DNA of 64,000 bases from Fremontodendron californicum (taxonomy: Eukaryota; Streptophyta; Magnoliopsida; Malvales; Malvaceae), in assembly GCA_030761205.1 (NCBI GenBank), contig JAULJL010000003.1, positions 372,001 through 436,000 of the forward strand. Direction: 5' to 3'. Below, one piece after another: positions 1 through 15,100 of the stretch. The position numbers were made by a program, and so were the translations under genes. Below the pieces are notes generated by a model. The model saw only the letters and a program-made list of their open reading frames with translations. It did no database searches and was not told where the DNA came from. Numbering within the stretch: the stretch's first letter is position 1; every line of letters starts with the position of its first letter.

Positions 1-330
1 TTAACACTATTAAATATATTACAATTACATAGATATATTACATAGATACATTACAATTACATAGATATATATATATATATATATATATAATTGTAATATC
101 TATGTAATTGTAATGTATCTATGTAATTTTAATATAAATATGTAATTGTAATTTTAATATATCTATGTAATTGTAATATATATCTATGTAATTGTAATGT
201 ATCTATGTAAATAGATATCTATGTAATTGTAATATATTTATGTAATTGTAATATGTTTATGTAATTGTAATGCATCTATGTAATTATAATATATTACAAT
301 TACATAGATATATGTATAAATATCTATGTA
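1..330. repeat. Palindromic AT-rich tandem array (left block)
   Basis: Repeats of an approximately 19-bp unit (attacaattacatagatat) occur first in one orientation and, after an (AT)n stretch near 70-90, in the opposite orientation (ttgtaatatatctatgtaa). The block can therefore fold into long hairpins. No coding potential is seen. Confidence 0.8.
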
Positions 331-837
331 ATAAAGGAATCAAATATCAAACATGCTTCTTAATGGTGAAAGATATAATGCAAAATGTCATACTAGGCAC
401 ACTTTTTATATCTTTATTCAAACCTTACAAAGTGACAAATCAAGAAATCAGCATTAAAATATTAAACATGAAAATAACATTTCCATTTATAGAAAAACCA
501 AAAGTTAAAAATCTTAATCTCTTAAAATCTTTGTCTATTCATACAAGACAAATTAATAATTTAATTAATTATAAACAAAACAAATCTCTCTTCTCAAGGA
601 AGAAATTCACTTCAAAAAAATTAGTGACCAACTAACAACAAAATCTCAAACGAGGTCCAGTGATCAACAGAGATAAAATGGAAAAAATGAAAATAAAAGA
701 AGAAAAGATAATTGTTGGAAAGACGATTTTATTGCTGGGATTTTTTTAAAGAGTTTTTTCAGAGAAGTTCTTCCTTCAGATGAAAAACTTGCCTCTTACA
801 TTGATTTTAGAAGTGTTATATAGATATTACTGAAAAC
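331..837. other. AT-rich spacer between repeat blocks
   Basis: This stretch is AT-rich without the 19-bp unit. An open frame of about 121 codons crosses it, but it begins inside the repeat, has low-complexity composition and resembles no family I recognise. I see no gene here. Confidence 0.5.
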
Positions 838-1600
838 ATTAGAATTACATAGATGTTACAATTACATAGATACATTACAATTACATAGATATATTACAAT
901 TACTTAAAATATTAGATAATTACAATTACTTAAAATATTAGATAATTACAATTATATAGATATATTACAATTACATGGATACATTACAATTACAAAAATA
1001 TATTACAATTACATAGATACATAATATATTTATGTAACTGTAATATATCTATGTAATTGTAATATATCTATGTAATTGTAATATATTTGTGTAATTGTAA
1101 TGTATCTATGTAATTGTAATTGTAATATATCTATGTAATTATAATTGTAATATATCTATGTAATTATAGTATATATCTAAGTATACATAAATATATTACA
1201 ATTACATAGATATATTACAGTTACATAGATATATTACAATTGCATAGATATAATTGTAATATATCTATGTAATATATATGTAATTGTAATATATTACATA
1301 GATACATTACAATTACATAGATATATTACAATTACATATATATCTATGTATACATAAATATATTACAATTACTTAGAACATTAGAATTACATAGATATAT
1401 TACAATTATATAGATACATTACAATTACATAGATTTATTACAATTACATAGATATATTACAATTACTTAAAACATTACAATTAAATTGATATATAACAAT
1501 TACATAGATACATTAGAATTACATAGATATATTACAATTACATAGATATATTACAATTACATAGATGCATTACAAATACATAGATATATTACAGTTTTGT
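838..1600. repeat. Palindromic AT-rich tandem array (right block)
   Basis: This is the same approximately 19-bp unit as at 1-330 (attacaattacatagatat and its reverse complement), in runs that switch orientation several times. Common unit variants are atacattacaattac and a degenerate acttaaaatatt form. It looks like one satellite-like locus split by a 500-bp spacer. Confidence 0.8.
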
Positions 1601-1734
1601 TTCAGTGTTTTGTGTATTAAGGACTTCTTGTCCCGTTAAAGGGAAAATGGTCAAACAAGTTTTATATTTGTAAGTAATGCATTCTAATAGCTCGAGTGTA
1701 TGATATTAAACATGCTCAAATAGTTAAATTCCAA

Positions 1735-2830
1735 ACTCAAATTCAAGATTTTCAAATTTCAATAAATAAATAAATAATTCAAAATTTTAAAATTCTAATT
1801 TCCAAATTTAAAAAGTCAAAATTCAAAACTCAAGTTTTAAATCTTTAAAATTCAAAATTCTCAAATTTCAAAATTGAAAATTTCATAATTCAAATGAAAT
1901 TAAAAGTAAAAAAAAATCTAAATTTCTAATTTCTAACTTTCAAAGTTCCAAACTCAAAACTCAAAATTTTCAATTTTCAATTTTCAAAATTTTCAAAATT
2001 ATGAATTTAAAATTTTCAAAATTCAAACTCAAAATTTTAAATTTTCAAAATACCAAAAAAAATAATAAATCAATAATAAAATTTCAAAATTCAAAAATTC
2101 AAAAATTCAAAAATTTTAAAATTCAAAAATTCAAAAGTCACATGCAAAAATCAAATTTTAAATTTCAAACATTCTAAATCTCAAATTTTAAAATTTCAAA
2201 AATTAAAATTTTCAAAATTAAATAAATAAAAAAATCAAATTCAACTTTTAAATTTTCACAACTCAAATTTCAAAATTATAAAATTTCAAAATTTAAATTC
2301 TCAAAATTCAAAAAAAAAAAAAAAAAGCTAATAATTCAAAATTTTATCCAAAAAATCAATTTTCAAGATTTTAATAATTCAATAAAAATTAATATTATAA
2401 ACTCAAAAAATTCAAATTTAAAATTTCAAAATTTTTAATTATAAAATTATAAATTTTCAGATTTTAAATTTTTAAAATTCAAACTTAAAAACTCTAATTC
2501 AATTTAAAATTTTAAAATTCAAAATCTCAAAATTCAAAATTTTGAAATTCAAAAATCAATAAAAAAATTTAAAATTCAAATTAAAAAATTTAAGTTTTCA
2601 AAATTCAAAATCTCAAATTTCAGAAATAAAAATTCAGAATTGATAATTTCAAATTCAAAAATTCTAAATTCTAAATTTTAAATTTTAGTAAACAAATTTT
2701 CACAATTTCAAATTCAAAAATTCAAATTTCAATTTTAAATTCAAAATTAAAATTTCAAATTTCAAAACTTCAAATTGTAATTTTAAATTCAAGGAGAAAA
2801 AAAAATTATAAAAATATAATAAAAAATTTC
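1735..2830. repeat. Low-complexity TTCAAAATT-type repeat
   Basis: About 1.1 kb is built almost entirely from short words such as ttcaaaatt, aaatttcaaa and aattttcaaa, with very little G on the plus strand. There is no fixed period. It looks like a degenerate, strand-asymmetric simple-sequence expansion and carries no gene. Confidence 0.8.
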
Positions 2831-3177
2831 ATGCATCGCACGTGTTAAAAAACTAATTTCATAATATAAATAAATAAATTGATTATAGAAATAATTTATT
2901 TAACCTCATCATATCTATACTTACATTTTTACAAATACAAAAACTTTCAAGCTTTATCAATTAAAAATAAAATAACGTTTTATCCAAAAACCAACCCCTA
3001 CAAAATTGGCCTACCTTCCAATCTAATTTATCATTGCTATGCTAATTATTTTATTCGCACCTCTTGCTGTCAAATGAGCCTGGAGATGCCTAAGTCGTAA
3101 CTAAGCAGTCACAGAAAACCTTCTACTCATCCCAAAAGTTTCTGCTCCTCTAGGTTACTACAAGCCTACCAGGTGGT

Positions 3178-6100
3178 CTAAATAGCTTCTTCAACCTTTG
3201 GTTTGTTCCTAGGTCGCCCGGATCGTCTTACATCTTTACTTGACAAAAGTTCCAATGCTTTCTCTAGGGTGACGTCTTTCGGCTTCATACTCTACAATCA
3301 TGTCTCAATCAACCCATGACATTGGAATTAGTTTTCTAAAGGTTGGATGGATGCATTAAATAAAAACTGCAACATCTAACAGTTTACAAAAGTTTTAACA
3401 TAATCACCAGCTTAGTGACATTGACATTATTAAAATAATACAATTCTTTTCTTGATATTTTTTCAGTTTTAAGTAACATTGTTTGCGACACTTTTTTTTT
3501 CTTGGTATTCTGACATCCTTTATTTACATCTCCCAAAAAACCTTCCATATTGAAAATATGTTTCTCTGTCTCCCATGCCAACAACACCATAATCAAGCAC
3601 CATATTTTTTGAAGACTCCATTCCCAATTATTGATTGCAAACAAATACGAACTAGAAAATAATTTTCACCACCATCACTTGAATACAAACTTACCTTAGG
3701 AACAGAAGCAGTGGTGCGTCGATGGCGAACTGAGAATCCAAACTTTGCAAGCTTCAATATCACAGGGTGCCCATCCTTAGGATGTTCTCCCTGCCAAGAT
3801 GTGTAAAATTTAAGTTCAAGGACATTTAGCAGCATAAAGAAAACAAAACTTGCTTTAAAGGTGGACTAAAGTACCAATGTCACAGGGTAGCGCAGCAACT
3901 CAAGAGCATCTTCAAGGGTGATGGAATCCACATTCTTTATCTAAATGAAAAAACAAGATGGAGATCTGTTTTTAACCAGGTTGACATATATCAAAGAGTA
4001 TTTACAGGTGCTATCCAAAAAAAAAATGTATGTAAAGGTCACTCATAGGCTAAAAAAAAGAGGTATTAATCCATGTAACGACCCTTGTGTACAACTGCCT
4101 TCTCCTGTATACTTTCAGTATACTAGATCATACCACCATTTAAACCCTTTTAAATTATCTTTTTCTAATCAGCAAAAAGAAGGTGGTATGAGGAGGGCTA
4201 TAAATAAAATTCTATTTAGCTGGTATTACATTAACTCAAAGTGCTTTTGTAACGAGAAAAGGGATGATGACTTGATGAAATCTTTCAGGAAACATAAATC
4301 ACCGCAAGTATCTACGAAACAGTGCAAATATCAAAAGGTCTTTTATGTCTATGGAATGCAAAAATAGATATAACCATACATGAGAAACAGAGGATCGTTT
4401 AGGTAAATAACCGGTCCTGTCTTCACCAAGCTGCACATAGTATCCATAAGGGCCATTCTTTAAGAAAACCTGAGAGGGAATAAAAAAGGAGGATAGAAGA
4501 AGAAACAATTTAGTGTCTACTTATAACAAATGGAAACAGCAAATTCAAATGAAAATAAAGACCCACATTCTTGTTCATTGATACTACGACCAATATTAAA
4601 TGCAAACCTTCTCATTGGACCCTGGATTAAGACCTAACAGTTTTGGCTCCTCGACAGAGTTGCTCTTTTGAGGGATCTCTTCTTCCTCCTCGTCACCATA
4701 TAATTTCTTAGCAATATACCTATATACAAATGCCAAAAAAAAAAATCAATGATTCACAACAATCAGAGAACAGAAGATGATATCTTAACCTTAACAAAGA
4801 CATTTAGGCTAGTGAATAGAATATAGAAGATTAAAATGCTCTTCCTAATCGTAAATAGATAAATATTACCAAAAATACTGGCACTTTCCTGCCAGCTCTA
4901 ACGTATGTATATATATATAGACACACGCAGGCACGCACAAGTATATGTACGCATGTATGTATCAAACCAGTTAGTATCGTACTGCTCCACACTTACTTGC
5001 ACTTTGGATGTTGGTTACACCCTATAAAATAGCCTGCACCAAACCTACTTACTTTGAAAATTAACGTGCCCTCCATGCAACTGAAAAAAGGTAGGAAAAG
5101 GTTACGGTAAGCATTATTTGAAAGAATGAACTAATTAAAATAATATATATATATATATATGCAAGGTAAATATATTGCAAGTAATACTATAACAAATTGA
5201 TGTCCTATACATGCAAACATAAGAAAAAGAAAAGGCATAATATTCCTTGCTTTATTGTTGGTTTTGAATGGATTTTTTAGCTCTAAATTAATAGAGGTTG
5301 GAAAGGCTTTGGTTGTAACCCATATCTCACCCATTCACATATAGTTAAAATTGAGTTAGCCAACTGCTATTTGCAATAAAACCTGCTATTATCACTAAAT
5401 TTGCATGTATAGCGGGGTAGGTCTGACACCAACAAGACAAATGGGCTGAGGACAATGAATGCGTGCAAAAAAAACAAATAAGATAACAAACGCTGCAACA
5501 AATAGCCTAGGCAAACATCAACTTAATTTGATAATAATTCCATCCAGTTATGCTAGAGCTAGACAAACATCAACTTAATTAGCGAGAAAGAGGTCCCCCC
5601 CCCCCCCTAGAGCATTTTCTACCCATTTAAAATGATGCATGTACCTAACCCCTTATTGAGTCATAAAAAGAAATAAAAATCTAAGGATTAGATAGTAGCC
5701 ACGCCAAATACTATAGCATTAAGTTGCAAAATAGGGGAAAGAAAGAAAAAAAGGCAGGCAGACAGACAGGATTATGGAAGGATTGATGTCTGCTGCAGAA
5801 GCATTTCCATCCAAGCTAATTGACGAGGGAAGTGCTTCAATGGAGGTTGGTACATAGGTTCAAAGATGAAATAAAGTGAGCCCAACTTGATGAGTAAATT
5901 GCCTTAACCTAATCTGCTCTTTATTCGCACATACCTAAAATGCTTTTATCTTATTTACATGATACTATCCTTATCCAATCCTTTCCATCTCCATAGGATG
6001 TGTAATCCTATTTAGATAACCAACTTTCTCTATTCTTCTACTAAAAGACTTGAGAGAATGAAAAATATCATATAAACAAGAAGATATCCTAAACAATCAG

Positions 6101-9100
6101 ACCAATATACCAAATCCCTTGGGGATATTTTCAAAGGTTTCAGAGTTCTGACTGAACCATAAAGGACTACTTTTCACCAAGGAGGTTTGAGAGAAATTTA
6201 TCTTAACAAATACTCTTTACTCTTCTTCATCTTCATCTTCTTTTCTTTTCATTTATCTTACATTTCTTTCCAAATTCAATACTTGAAGCCCATGGAAGCA
6301 ACAAAGACATAAAACATCATACCTTGGACACGTCCTACTTTTATTATGGAGAGAAGCAAACAAGAAATCTCCAAATGTCTTTTCCAACATCTTCTCCACC
6401 TGAATTAAAACTAACTCTAACTAAAATTTTGAAATGAAAATATTGCAAGATTCAAAAAACTGCGACGCTTGGGTAAGGGATGAGAAAGCCTTGGGATACC
6501 TGATGAATATGAACACTCTCAGCACGACTACAATATGAGCTGAAACGTGTCCAGTAGTCCCTAAGGAGCCCTTTCCATTCAGTTAATCCAGCAGAAACAT
6601 TGTCAAGCTGAGAATACAAGTGATAAGTGAAAACAAGTCAATTACGCCACTTCAACGAAGAAACAACCACATTCCAAAGATTTCAAATCTAACAAACTGA
6701 GAAGACTTTATGCTACCTATGTTGCTCCGATTTTTCATTTTTCTTGAAGGATCCATGTCCGACACCCGTGTCCGACGCATATCCGGACATGGTTATGGGG
6801 ATATGATCCAGCAAGGATTCTCCAAATACATCGAAATCTTGGAAAAAAAATTGAGCATACCCGTGTTGGACACATACCCGTGTTCAACACTCACACCCGA
6901 GTCCGAGTAACATAGAATGCTAGCGATTTGCAACTTACCTCTGTCTCCATATCAGCAGTAAAACTGTAATCAGTGACCTCGGAAAAATGGTGAGAGAGAA
7001 ATGCTGAGACCTAGAAATCACCCCCAAAGTATCAGAGAAGACTAGATTTAGTAGTTTGCTTACAAATCACTAATAATAATTAATTATAAGCCCAAAATGT
7101 TTAAAATATTAATTACTTGAAATTAGTCTATTTTTGTAAGTTCAATAAAAATGTCCCAAAACAAACGACCAATATCATGTAAGACTAATTGTGCTTTCTA
7201 CTATAAAATCAAATTTCCCCTTATGTTTGCTACATGGACAACTACTTATCACTGATTGCAGTAAATCAAATATAGCAGGAAGGAGATAACCTACCATGCG
7301 ACCGCGAAATTCGGGATACAATACACGATTTTTTACTGTCACATAGTTTCTATCCTGATGTAACAAAACATGATGTTAGAATATGCCATGTCAATATGAA
7401 AGTTGATGGTAACTAAGACCAATAAACTGTCAGGAAAACTTGCACATATCATAAAATCAATGACATCAAATTATGAAAAAAAGAACAATCAAACTACATA
7501 ATAATTGTTACTTATCTTGTTTTTAAAAAATTAGTAACAAGCTGGTCTGCAGTAAGAAAGAAGCATAGCAGATAAGCTTCTTGTGGAGTTACTAAATACT
7601 CCAATACAAGGTATTAACTTCAAGCAGGTTTTCAAAGAACTTATACATTCTCTACTGAATTAGGCCATAGTGACTACTCAAAGATTAAATTGGTCTGACA
7701 TTTTATCTTTGGTGGCTTTCTTTAAAAGTGCTTGCTTGGTTGAGTTTGTTTGGGAAGTTTAGAATTTGATTATGTTGTTCTATAGGCATATAGCTTTATT
7801 TCTGGTGTGTATTGTGAATATTTTGGCTTTGTTGTTTGAGGTGGGGATACTGAATTTGCTAAGGGGTGGACTGTACTTGGTGTATTTGGGATCTCCTGCT
7901 GTTGGGAATTTTTTTGTAATTTCTAATTTAACATCTTAATGAAATCATATGCCTTTCAAAACAAAAAAATCCCGTATGTTCATGACAGTCCAACCAATTC
8001 TAAATAATTCAAATTTCCTAAAGTTCAAATGCAAAAAATTTGTGCCATCACACTAATTTAACTGAGTCACTACCCCTTACTTATGTCCAAAAAGGTCAAA
8101 TCCCTACGCAATTCAATCCATTTGTTTCTTTGCACCAACAATGTAGCGGAATATGAAGCCTGCACTACAGGACTGAAGTTAGCTCTCAACTTAGGTGCCA
8201 GGTGCATTAGATTAGAGTCACCAGTGACTCTCTTTTAGTACTTAGACAGGCAACCGGAGAATGGAAAGTCTGGGACCCGTTCCCTATCAGGAATTGGTTG
8301 AACGCCTAGCCCAAGGTGGTTTTAAGGAAATTGATTATAATCATGTCTCCCATGATAAAAACCGCAATGCAGATGCCCTAACTATTCTTGCAGCCCTCAC
8401 CCACGCTCCGAAACAGGGAGTGATCAAGTGAATGCATGTTATTAATCCAGAGCTTCTAACAAGAGCATTCTGTTACTGAGCAGCTTAATTCGTTTTAGAT
8501 AACGTGCATATATCTGGCATTTGAAATTAAAACCTCGAGCTTCATGTCAATTTTAATCAGGTATAAGATGAACTTGAAAATTGATCGTTTCAACACAATT
8601 ACTAACCTGTAAAACTTTCAATGTTGATGCATATGTCGAAGGTCTTCCAATCCCAAGCTCCTCCAGTTTCTTAACCTTTAAAATGCAGCATTATGGAGGT
8701 AAGACAGGCCCATTGATAAGAAGAAAAGCAAGCATAATCAATTAACTGTCTCCCTCCCTCAGCCCATTTGCATGCACTCAGCAAGAAGTGAAAAAGATGA
8801 TATTTGGACATTTTACATCATCAACACCAAAGAAACATATATGTAGAAAAGAAAGAACAGAACATTTGCAAATCAATTTTGGCATGCTTCGCTCAAAAGA
8901 TGAAAAGTATCTTAGTCATTATATGATAGCATTTACACATCATATTTATGTGCTATGGCTTAATCATGATGACATGATTGTAATTTACTGAGTAAGAAAA
9001 TTGCTTGCAAACGCTTCGGCCATGAAGTAAGTTGAGAAGATGTACCAATGATCCTTCAGAATAGCGTGGTGGAGGCTGAGTATGATGTTGCTTGATCTCT

Positions 9101-12100
9101 ACTTCACCAAGACATAATCGATCCCCTTTCTACAAAACAAATTAGTAACGGCACAAAGTAAAAAACGAACGTAAGAAATTACCAACACTTTCAAAATCAT
9201 TACAACACATTCACTTCATGATCTAATGCTAAAGGGGGGCAACCCACTGCCATATATTATCTCATTCCATACCACTAAAACTACACTGAGACCATAGGAA
9301 AAGCAGTTAAAAAGGTGACAGGGACCATGCCTAAAGGCAAGCTGAGGAATATTATAGAATAGAAAGGTTAAGATGCATCAAAGTAGTCAAAATATTAAAT
9401 ATTTCAAAATAAACGATAGATAAAGTGAAAAATCAGTACCTTCAAGGAACTAAGAATCCCAAAAGCCTCAGCACGATCATTTGCTTCATTATCCTTAAAT
9501 CTCATTGTTTCGGATTCAACATCCTAGAAAATTAAAATAACATAAAAAATAGAAAAGAAAAATCAATATTTTTTAAACATACTAGTAATCATGTTACATG
9601 TGTTACAAGTCAATCTTCGTGTTGCTGATACATTTCTAATATAGAACAAGTATTCTCATATCAAATCACCAAAGAAATAATCTAAAATCTTAATCAAAAT
9701 TCTGAAATTTCAATAATCAAATAATCAAATATCTAAAATAGCAATGTTAACCAACACCGCCCAGAAACCAAAATAACATGGGTACTTATAACTAAGCCCC
9801 AACTCCTAAACCCTAATAAAAGGCAAAATACCAAATTAATATAACCCTAAAACCCTTATACTAGAAAATGAAGTAAAATACTAGTTACTATGAAATAACC
9901 TAAATAATCTAAAATAGCGTAAATATATGTACAAATTGCAATCAAACCCGTAAAACCAAAATTAAAGTCCTAGATAATTTCATACTTCCATCCTCCATTA
10001 ATTTCCTTTTATTATAAAATTTAAATTCTTATAAAATAGAGATTTCACACAAAAAAAGTGAAAATGTTTCATTTTAATTTATAAGTATTTAGTGATAGTA
10101 TAATTCTGAAATACAAAGCAAAATTAAGAAATCTCACAACGCTTTGACATTCAATTTTGATACGAGTCATGCCTACCTCAGTAATTAATTAAAATCATTA
10201 ACTCAAATTATAAGTGATTTTACCATTAGAATTAAGAAACATCAATAGATTTTACTTAGACCTTATAAGCAACTAAAATATAGTAAATAATAATAAACAA
10301 AAATGGATAATTCAGAAATAAAATAAAATTTGATGCCATTTTATGTCCAAAGAAAAAATTTACCACCATCCATACTTTTAACAATATAAACACACACAAA
10401 GCAAACATCCTTGCATATAAAGAAGGAAACAAGCAAACTTTAATTAAACCATCAACACGACCACAATGCATTCAGATTGTCCATGTTGAACAAGGAGATG
10501 TCCCACGTTCATCCACATTACACACTGAAAGAAGTAGCCAGAAATAGTATGCAGAATGCACAGATCCACAGGAAAAACTGTATATTATACCTGATAAGCA
10601 GACTGATACCCAAGGAACTCTACTCTTGAGCATGAAGATCGGAAAATGATGGACTCATCACAATTCCCAGTTTCAAGTTGTATCTGTTTAGAGCAATGAA
10701 TGCTAGGTATTATACAGATGATAGTATCTGTATAGAAGAAAGAGAAAGATAAAAGAGGTGAAAGATAAACCACATGCAAGTTTTGCCAGAGAAAGAAAGT
10801 TCAGAAGCACAATTTCCACCAAAAGATGGTAAGTAATCAAGCCAGCTTATTCTGATTGAAGTTTTAACTTTAATGAATCAAAAGAATCATCATATAAACA
10901 TATGATGAGAATTTACATTCCAACCTGCTCTATGGTTGAAGGTTCCATTTGACATGCCATTGTTCTTGACCAAATAAGAGTGTATAACTTCAACGAATCT
11001 TCATCAAGTGCTCCAACAAGCATCCCTGACATTAAGGACAATTCAGTTGTTAACTGGCAGTGAGTTTTCACACTAGAAAATATAATCTCTACACTACAGT
11101 TCAAAGTAAAAACGTAACATATTCTCATAAAAAACAACAACAACAAAAATTGTTCACGTACATGGTAACCTCCGAATATTGGTGGGTCTAATTGCTTCAT
11201 GAGCCTCTTGAGCATTCTTGACCTTCTTAAAATATTTACGTGCACTTTCTGGGGTAAAATGTGACCCATATCTGCAGATATTATGTTTTCATTTACAATC
11301 AACAAGTTAGAGGATGAGCAAATTTGCCGAATAAAGTAAAGAGGGACATTAAATACAATGCAACCTACAATAAACTGGTGCCTATCAGGAAAAATGCAAT
11401 AACTTATTTTACTGCACTAAGAATTTGAAAAGAAAAAATAGATAATGGTTTAACCATAACAATCAATAAGAAACAGAGGTAAGAGTGTAGGATACACACA
11501 AATTTATTGGAATTAAAGTTACAGATATAATATATCAATTATTCACTTCAAGCAACCTTACAGTTATGCAACAATAATTGGTATGGCAAAAATGTTAGCA
11601 TAGGCACATTGACGGGATATCAGCATGCAGGTAAAAGAAGATAAAAATTTTGAGCTTAATAATTCAGATACACACAAGTCACCTTTCCATAACCAACGAG
11701 CGAATGTCCTTAACAGCTTCATCAGAAATCTAACACAATAAACAGAAAGAGAAGTATTATAAACCCCAAAAGATCACCAACCCTAGCGGAAATTAGTGCA
11801 GACATAAAAACATAGAGATTTAAGAAAGACACATGAACCAAAGAGAACATGATAAACAACATATTCATACAACTGAAACTATGATCGTTAGTACCAATTC
11901 ATGTTCTACCACAGTAGCATGGATCAAGTACCAAAATAACACTGCATATGACAAGCAGTTCATCAGCTAATTAATGAACCCAAGTTAAGGCATCAGCCTT
12001 GCCAAGATCAAAAGTGCACGCCCTAAACAACCAAATTAAATGCAATTATGACACTTGCAACAAAACAAGATGGCAGAAGTACCGAGAATGTTTTCCATCT

Positions 12101-15100
12101 TTCCTGATAATTTTTGGACAAGAAATCTCTATCTATTGTCTTCCCAAGAGTCCAAAGTAAATTTACATCAATAATGTCAATTACTGCTAACAGGTATTAC
12201 ATATGATTTTAACTCCCCTTCCTCTGCCTAGTTCAACCAACCTCTAATTTGCTATTATTATTATTTATTAGAATAAAATATACCTGGAAGTCATTAAAGA
12301 GCAAGAGGAAAACACATGAAGATTTCTCTTGCTGGGCATGTGCACACTACAAGACCCTTTACATAGGCTTTTTCATTATCTTAGAAAAAACTAAAGACAC
12401 CGCATAAACTAACCAAGTATTAGAGAGACCAAAGATGTACCCACATGTAGCCCATCTGTTCTGCTGTATGTTATCAACCCAGTTGCCTTACCATCTGACA
12501 ATTGAATCCCTTCATAAAGTTTTTGAGCAAGCTGCATTGTTAAGTGTGAAAACAGAACTAGTAAAAATATTGAAAAGTCAACCAGATAGTTATATGTTAA
12601 GGCAAGCTTGATGTCAAAGAAAACAGTTAAAGAGTGAAAAGGATATAAAAAAACCATACAAATAATTTAGTTATTTTTATTTTATTTTTTTTTAAAAAAG
12701 CAAATAAAGTATGTCAACATATAAGAGTTCATCAATCAACTATATAGTTTACCATAGAATCCAAAGCAACTATATAAAAAGTAACACCATACACTGCAGT
12801 CAAAACAAAACCAACATTTAATGAAGAAAATGTCATTGCACCTGAACAAAGTCTTTCAAACAAAAAAAAAGAGGAACAATTGCAAACATGAGTCTAAAGT
12901 ATAAAATTAGAGACTTTCAAACGGCTAAGACTATGAAACCAAAGTTAATCAAAGAGAGGGCGGATGATAAAGGAAGGAAGATTACTAAAATTTCACAGGT
13001 TTTATACAATTAAAATTGGCAAAAGAAAATCAACAACTTGCAAACCTTCATTGTATATGTTGCAGGAAATTTTAGTTTGTTTGCAGCATCCTGCTGAAGT
13101 GTTGATGTTATATAGGGTGCGGGAGGGTTTCTTCGCATTGTGTTTCTTTTAGAGCTGATCACTTTAAAATTTTCTAAATTAATCTTCTGTTGAACATCCT
13201 TTGCCTCTGAATCTGAACTGATTGAGAATTGACCCAACTTCTTTGAATTAAAATGAGTTAAGTGTGCAGGGAAAAAAGCATCTTTTACTGGAGTATTTGG
13301 TTCTTCAAAGTTCAACTGAACCTCAATAGTCCAATACCCCAGTGGCTTAAACTCATCAATCTCCGTTTCTCTTTCACAAATAAGAGACAAAGCAGCTGAT
13401 TGCACTCGTCCAGCAGACTGGCAACCCGGTAGTTTCCTCCATAATAGTGGTGAAATGTTAAACCCAATCAGATAATCAAGAGCACGTCTAGCAAGATAAG
13501 CATGTACCAAGTTTACATCAATTTCCCGTGGCACTTGCAGAGCACTTTTGATGGATGCCTCAGTTATTTCATGAAAGACAACTCTTGCTACATTAACATT
13601 TTCACCTAAAGCATCCTGCTGCTGCAACATCTCAATGATGTGCCAAGCAATAGCCTCTCCTTCACGGTCTGGGTCTGATGCGAGAACAAGATTTTCTGCT
13701 CTGAGTAAGGCAAGGAAGATGAGAAATTGAAAAATATATTAACAAAAACAACTGAAAGAATTGATAACAATCATGGATGATAACATTACATCAAGTGTCT
13801 GTATCACTTAAATTATATCATAAGATTTCTCATCACAAGATTGATCTGAAGAATTTCATTAGAAGCGATAGAAAGGAATACAACAAATATACCATCTTTC
13901 AACAACATCATACATCTGGATAGTTTAAACTAGATCATAAAACTTCTCAGCACAAATTTGATCTCAAGGAATTTATTGGAAATGATAGATCGGAACATGA
14001 AAGTATTTCCAGTTAGTGCAACATCTGTATATTAGACCATAAGACTTTTGACCACAAAACTGATGACAAGAATTTCATTGCAAATGCTTGGAAGGGACAT
14101 GATCACATACCCACTCATTGCAACCTTAATGCTCTTAAGATGCGTCCATGCAGCACTAGGGACCTCCCATACCATGCTAAAGTCATCATCAGGTCGCACA
14201 GATCCTGACCGAGCAGCCAGGTCCCTAACATGACCATAGCTAGGCAAGACTTCAAACATATCACCAAGGTAGCCCTGAATAACCTTCGCCTTTGTGACAG
14301 ATTCAACCACCATAACAGACTTCCCAGTGGGAGGATATAGCTGCTTCAGCAACTTTTCTCGTTGAGATATATGTTGCTGCAACTGTTTCTGAGCTGGCTC
14401 ATTAACTTCTCTCATTGGCTGCTTTTTTCTACTTGAGCCCCTACTTTTCTTTTTGGACTGCTTTTTGGTTGAAGTAGAACCATCATGGGCTTCAGTAGGT
14501 AAGTTGCCAGTTGAATTTCTCTGGAAAACTGCATTGTCAGCTAAACTTTTGCAAGATTCGAAACCAAGCACACACATGCAGATGTAGATAATGCATATAC
14601 ATATGTGTATGTATACGTATACGTATACAGAAACAAACATACAAATATGTATGTATGCATATTAAAAAGCCCAACAAATCCAAATTCTTTTTAGCATTTA
14701 ATAACTGCCAACCTCTGAAGCCTGTGTGGGACGCTGGCCATTTTTGCTAATATTAGAGGTCCCTACCAGAGAAGGAGTTTTAGAGCCTTTCACCACAGGT
14801 GCTTCCTTTGAAACAACAGTGCTAGAAATTTGTTCCTTTTTGTTCTTGCTCCTTGACTGCTTTTTCTTTTCCGAACTAACTTTAGATTCTGGCTTAGCAT
14901 TGGTAACCCATGAAGTTGAAGTAGAGTCTGACTTAGCATTGTTAACCAGTGAATTTGAAGTAGAGTCTGGCTTAGCATTGTTAAGCAGTGAAGTTGAAGT
15001 AGGTGATCCAAAAGGTGCACCCTTGTTCCCATTTAGAGCAGCCACTCCCTTTAGCTTCTTCAAATGCCTATTAAACTGTCTGAAGCTGAAGCCGCTACTA

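Noticed and set aside
838..1600. Possible CRISPR-like array
   Set aside because: The units are short, AT-rich, in both orientations and without unique spacers, in a plant nuclear context. It is a satellite.
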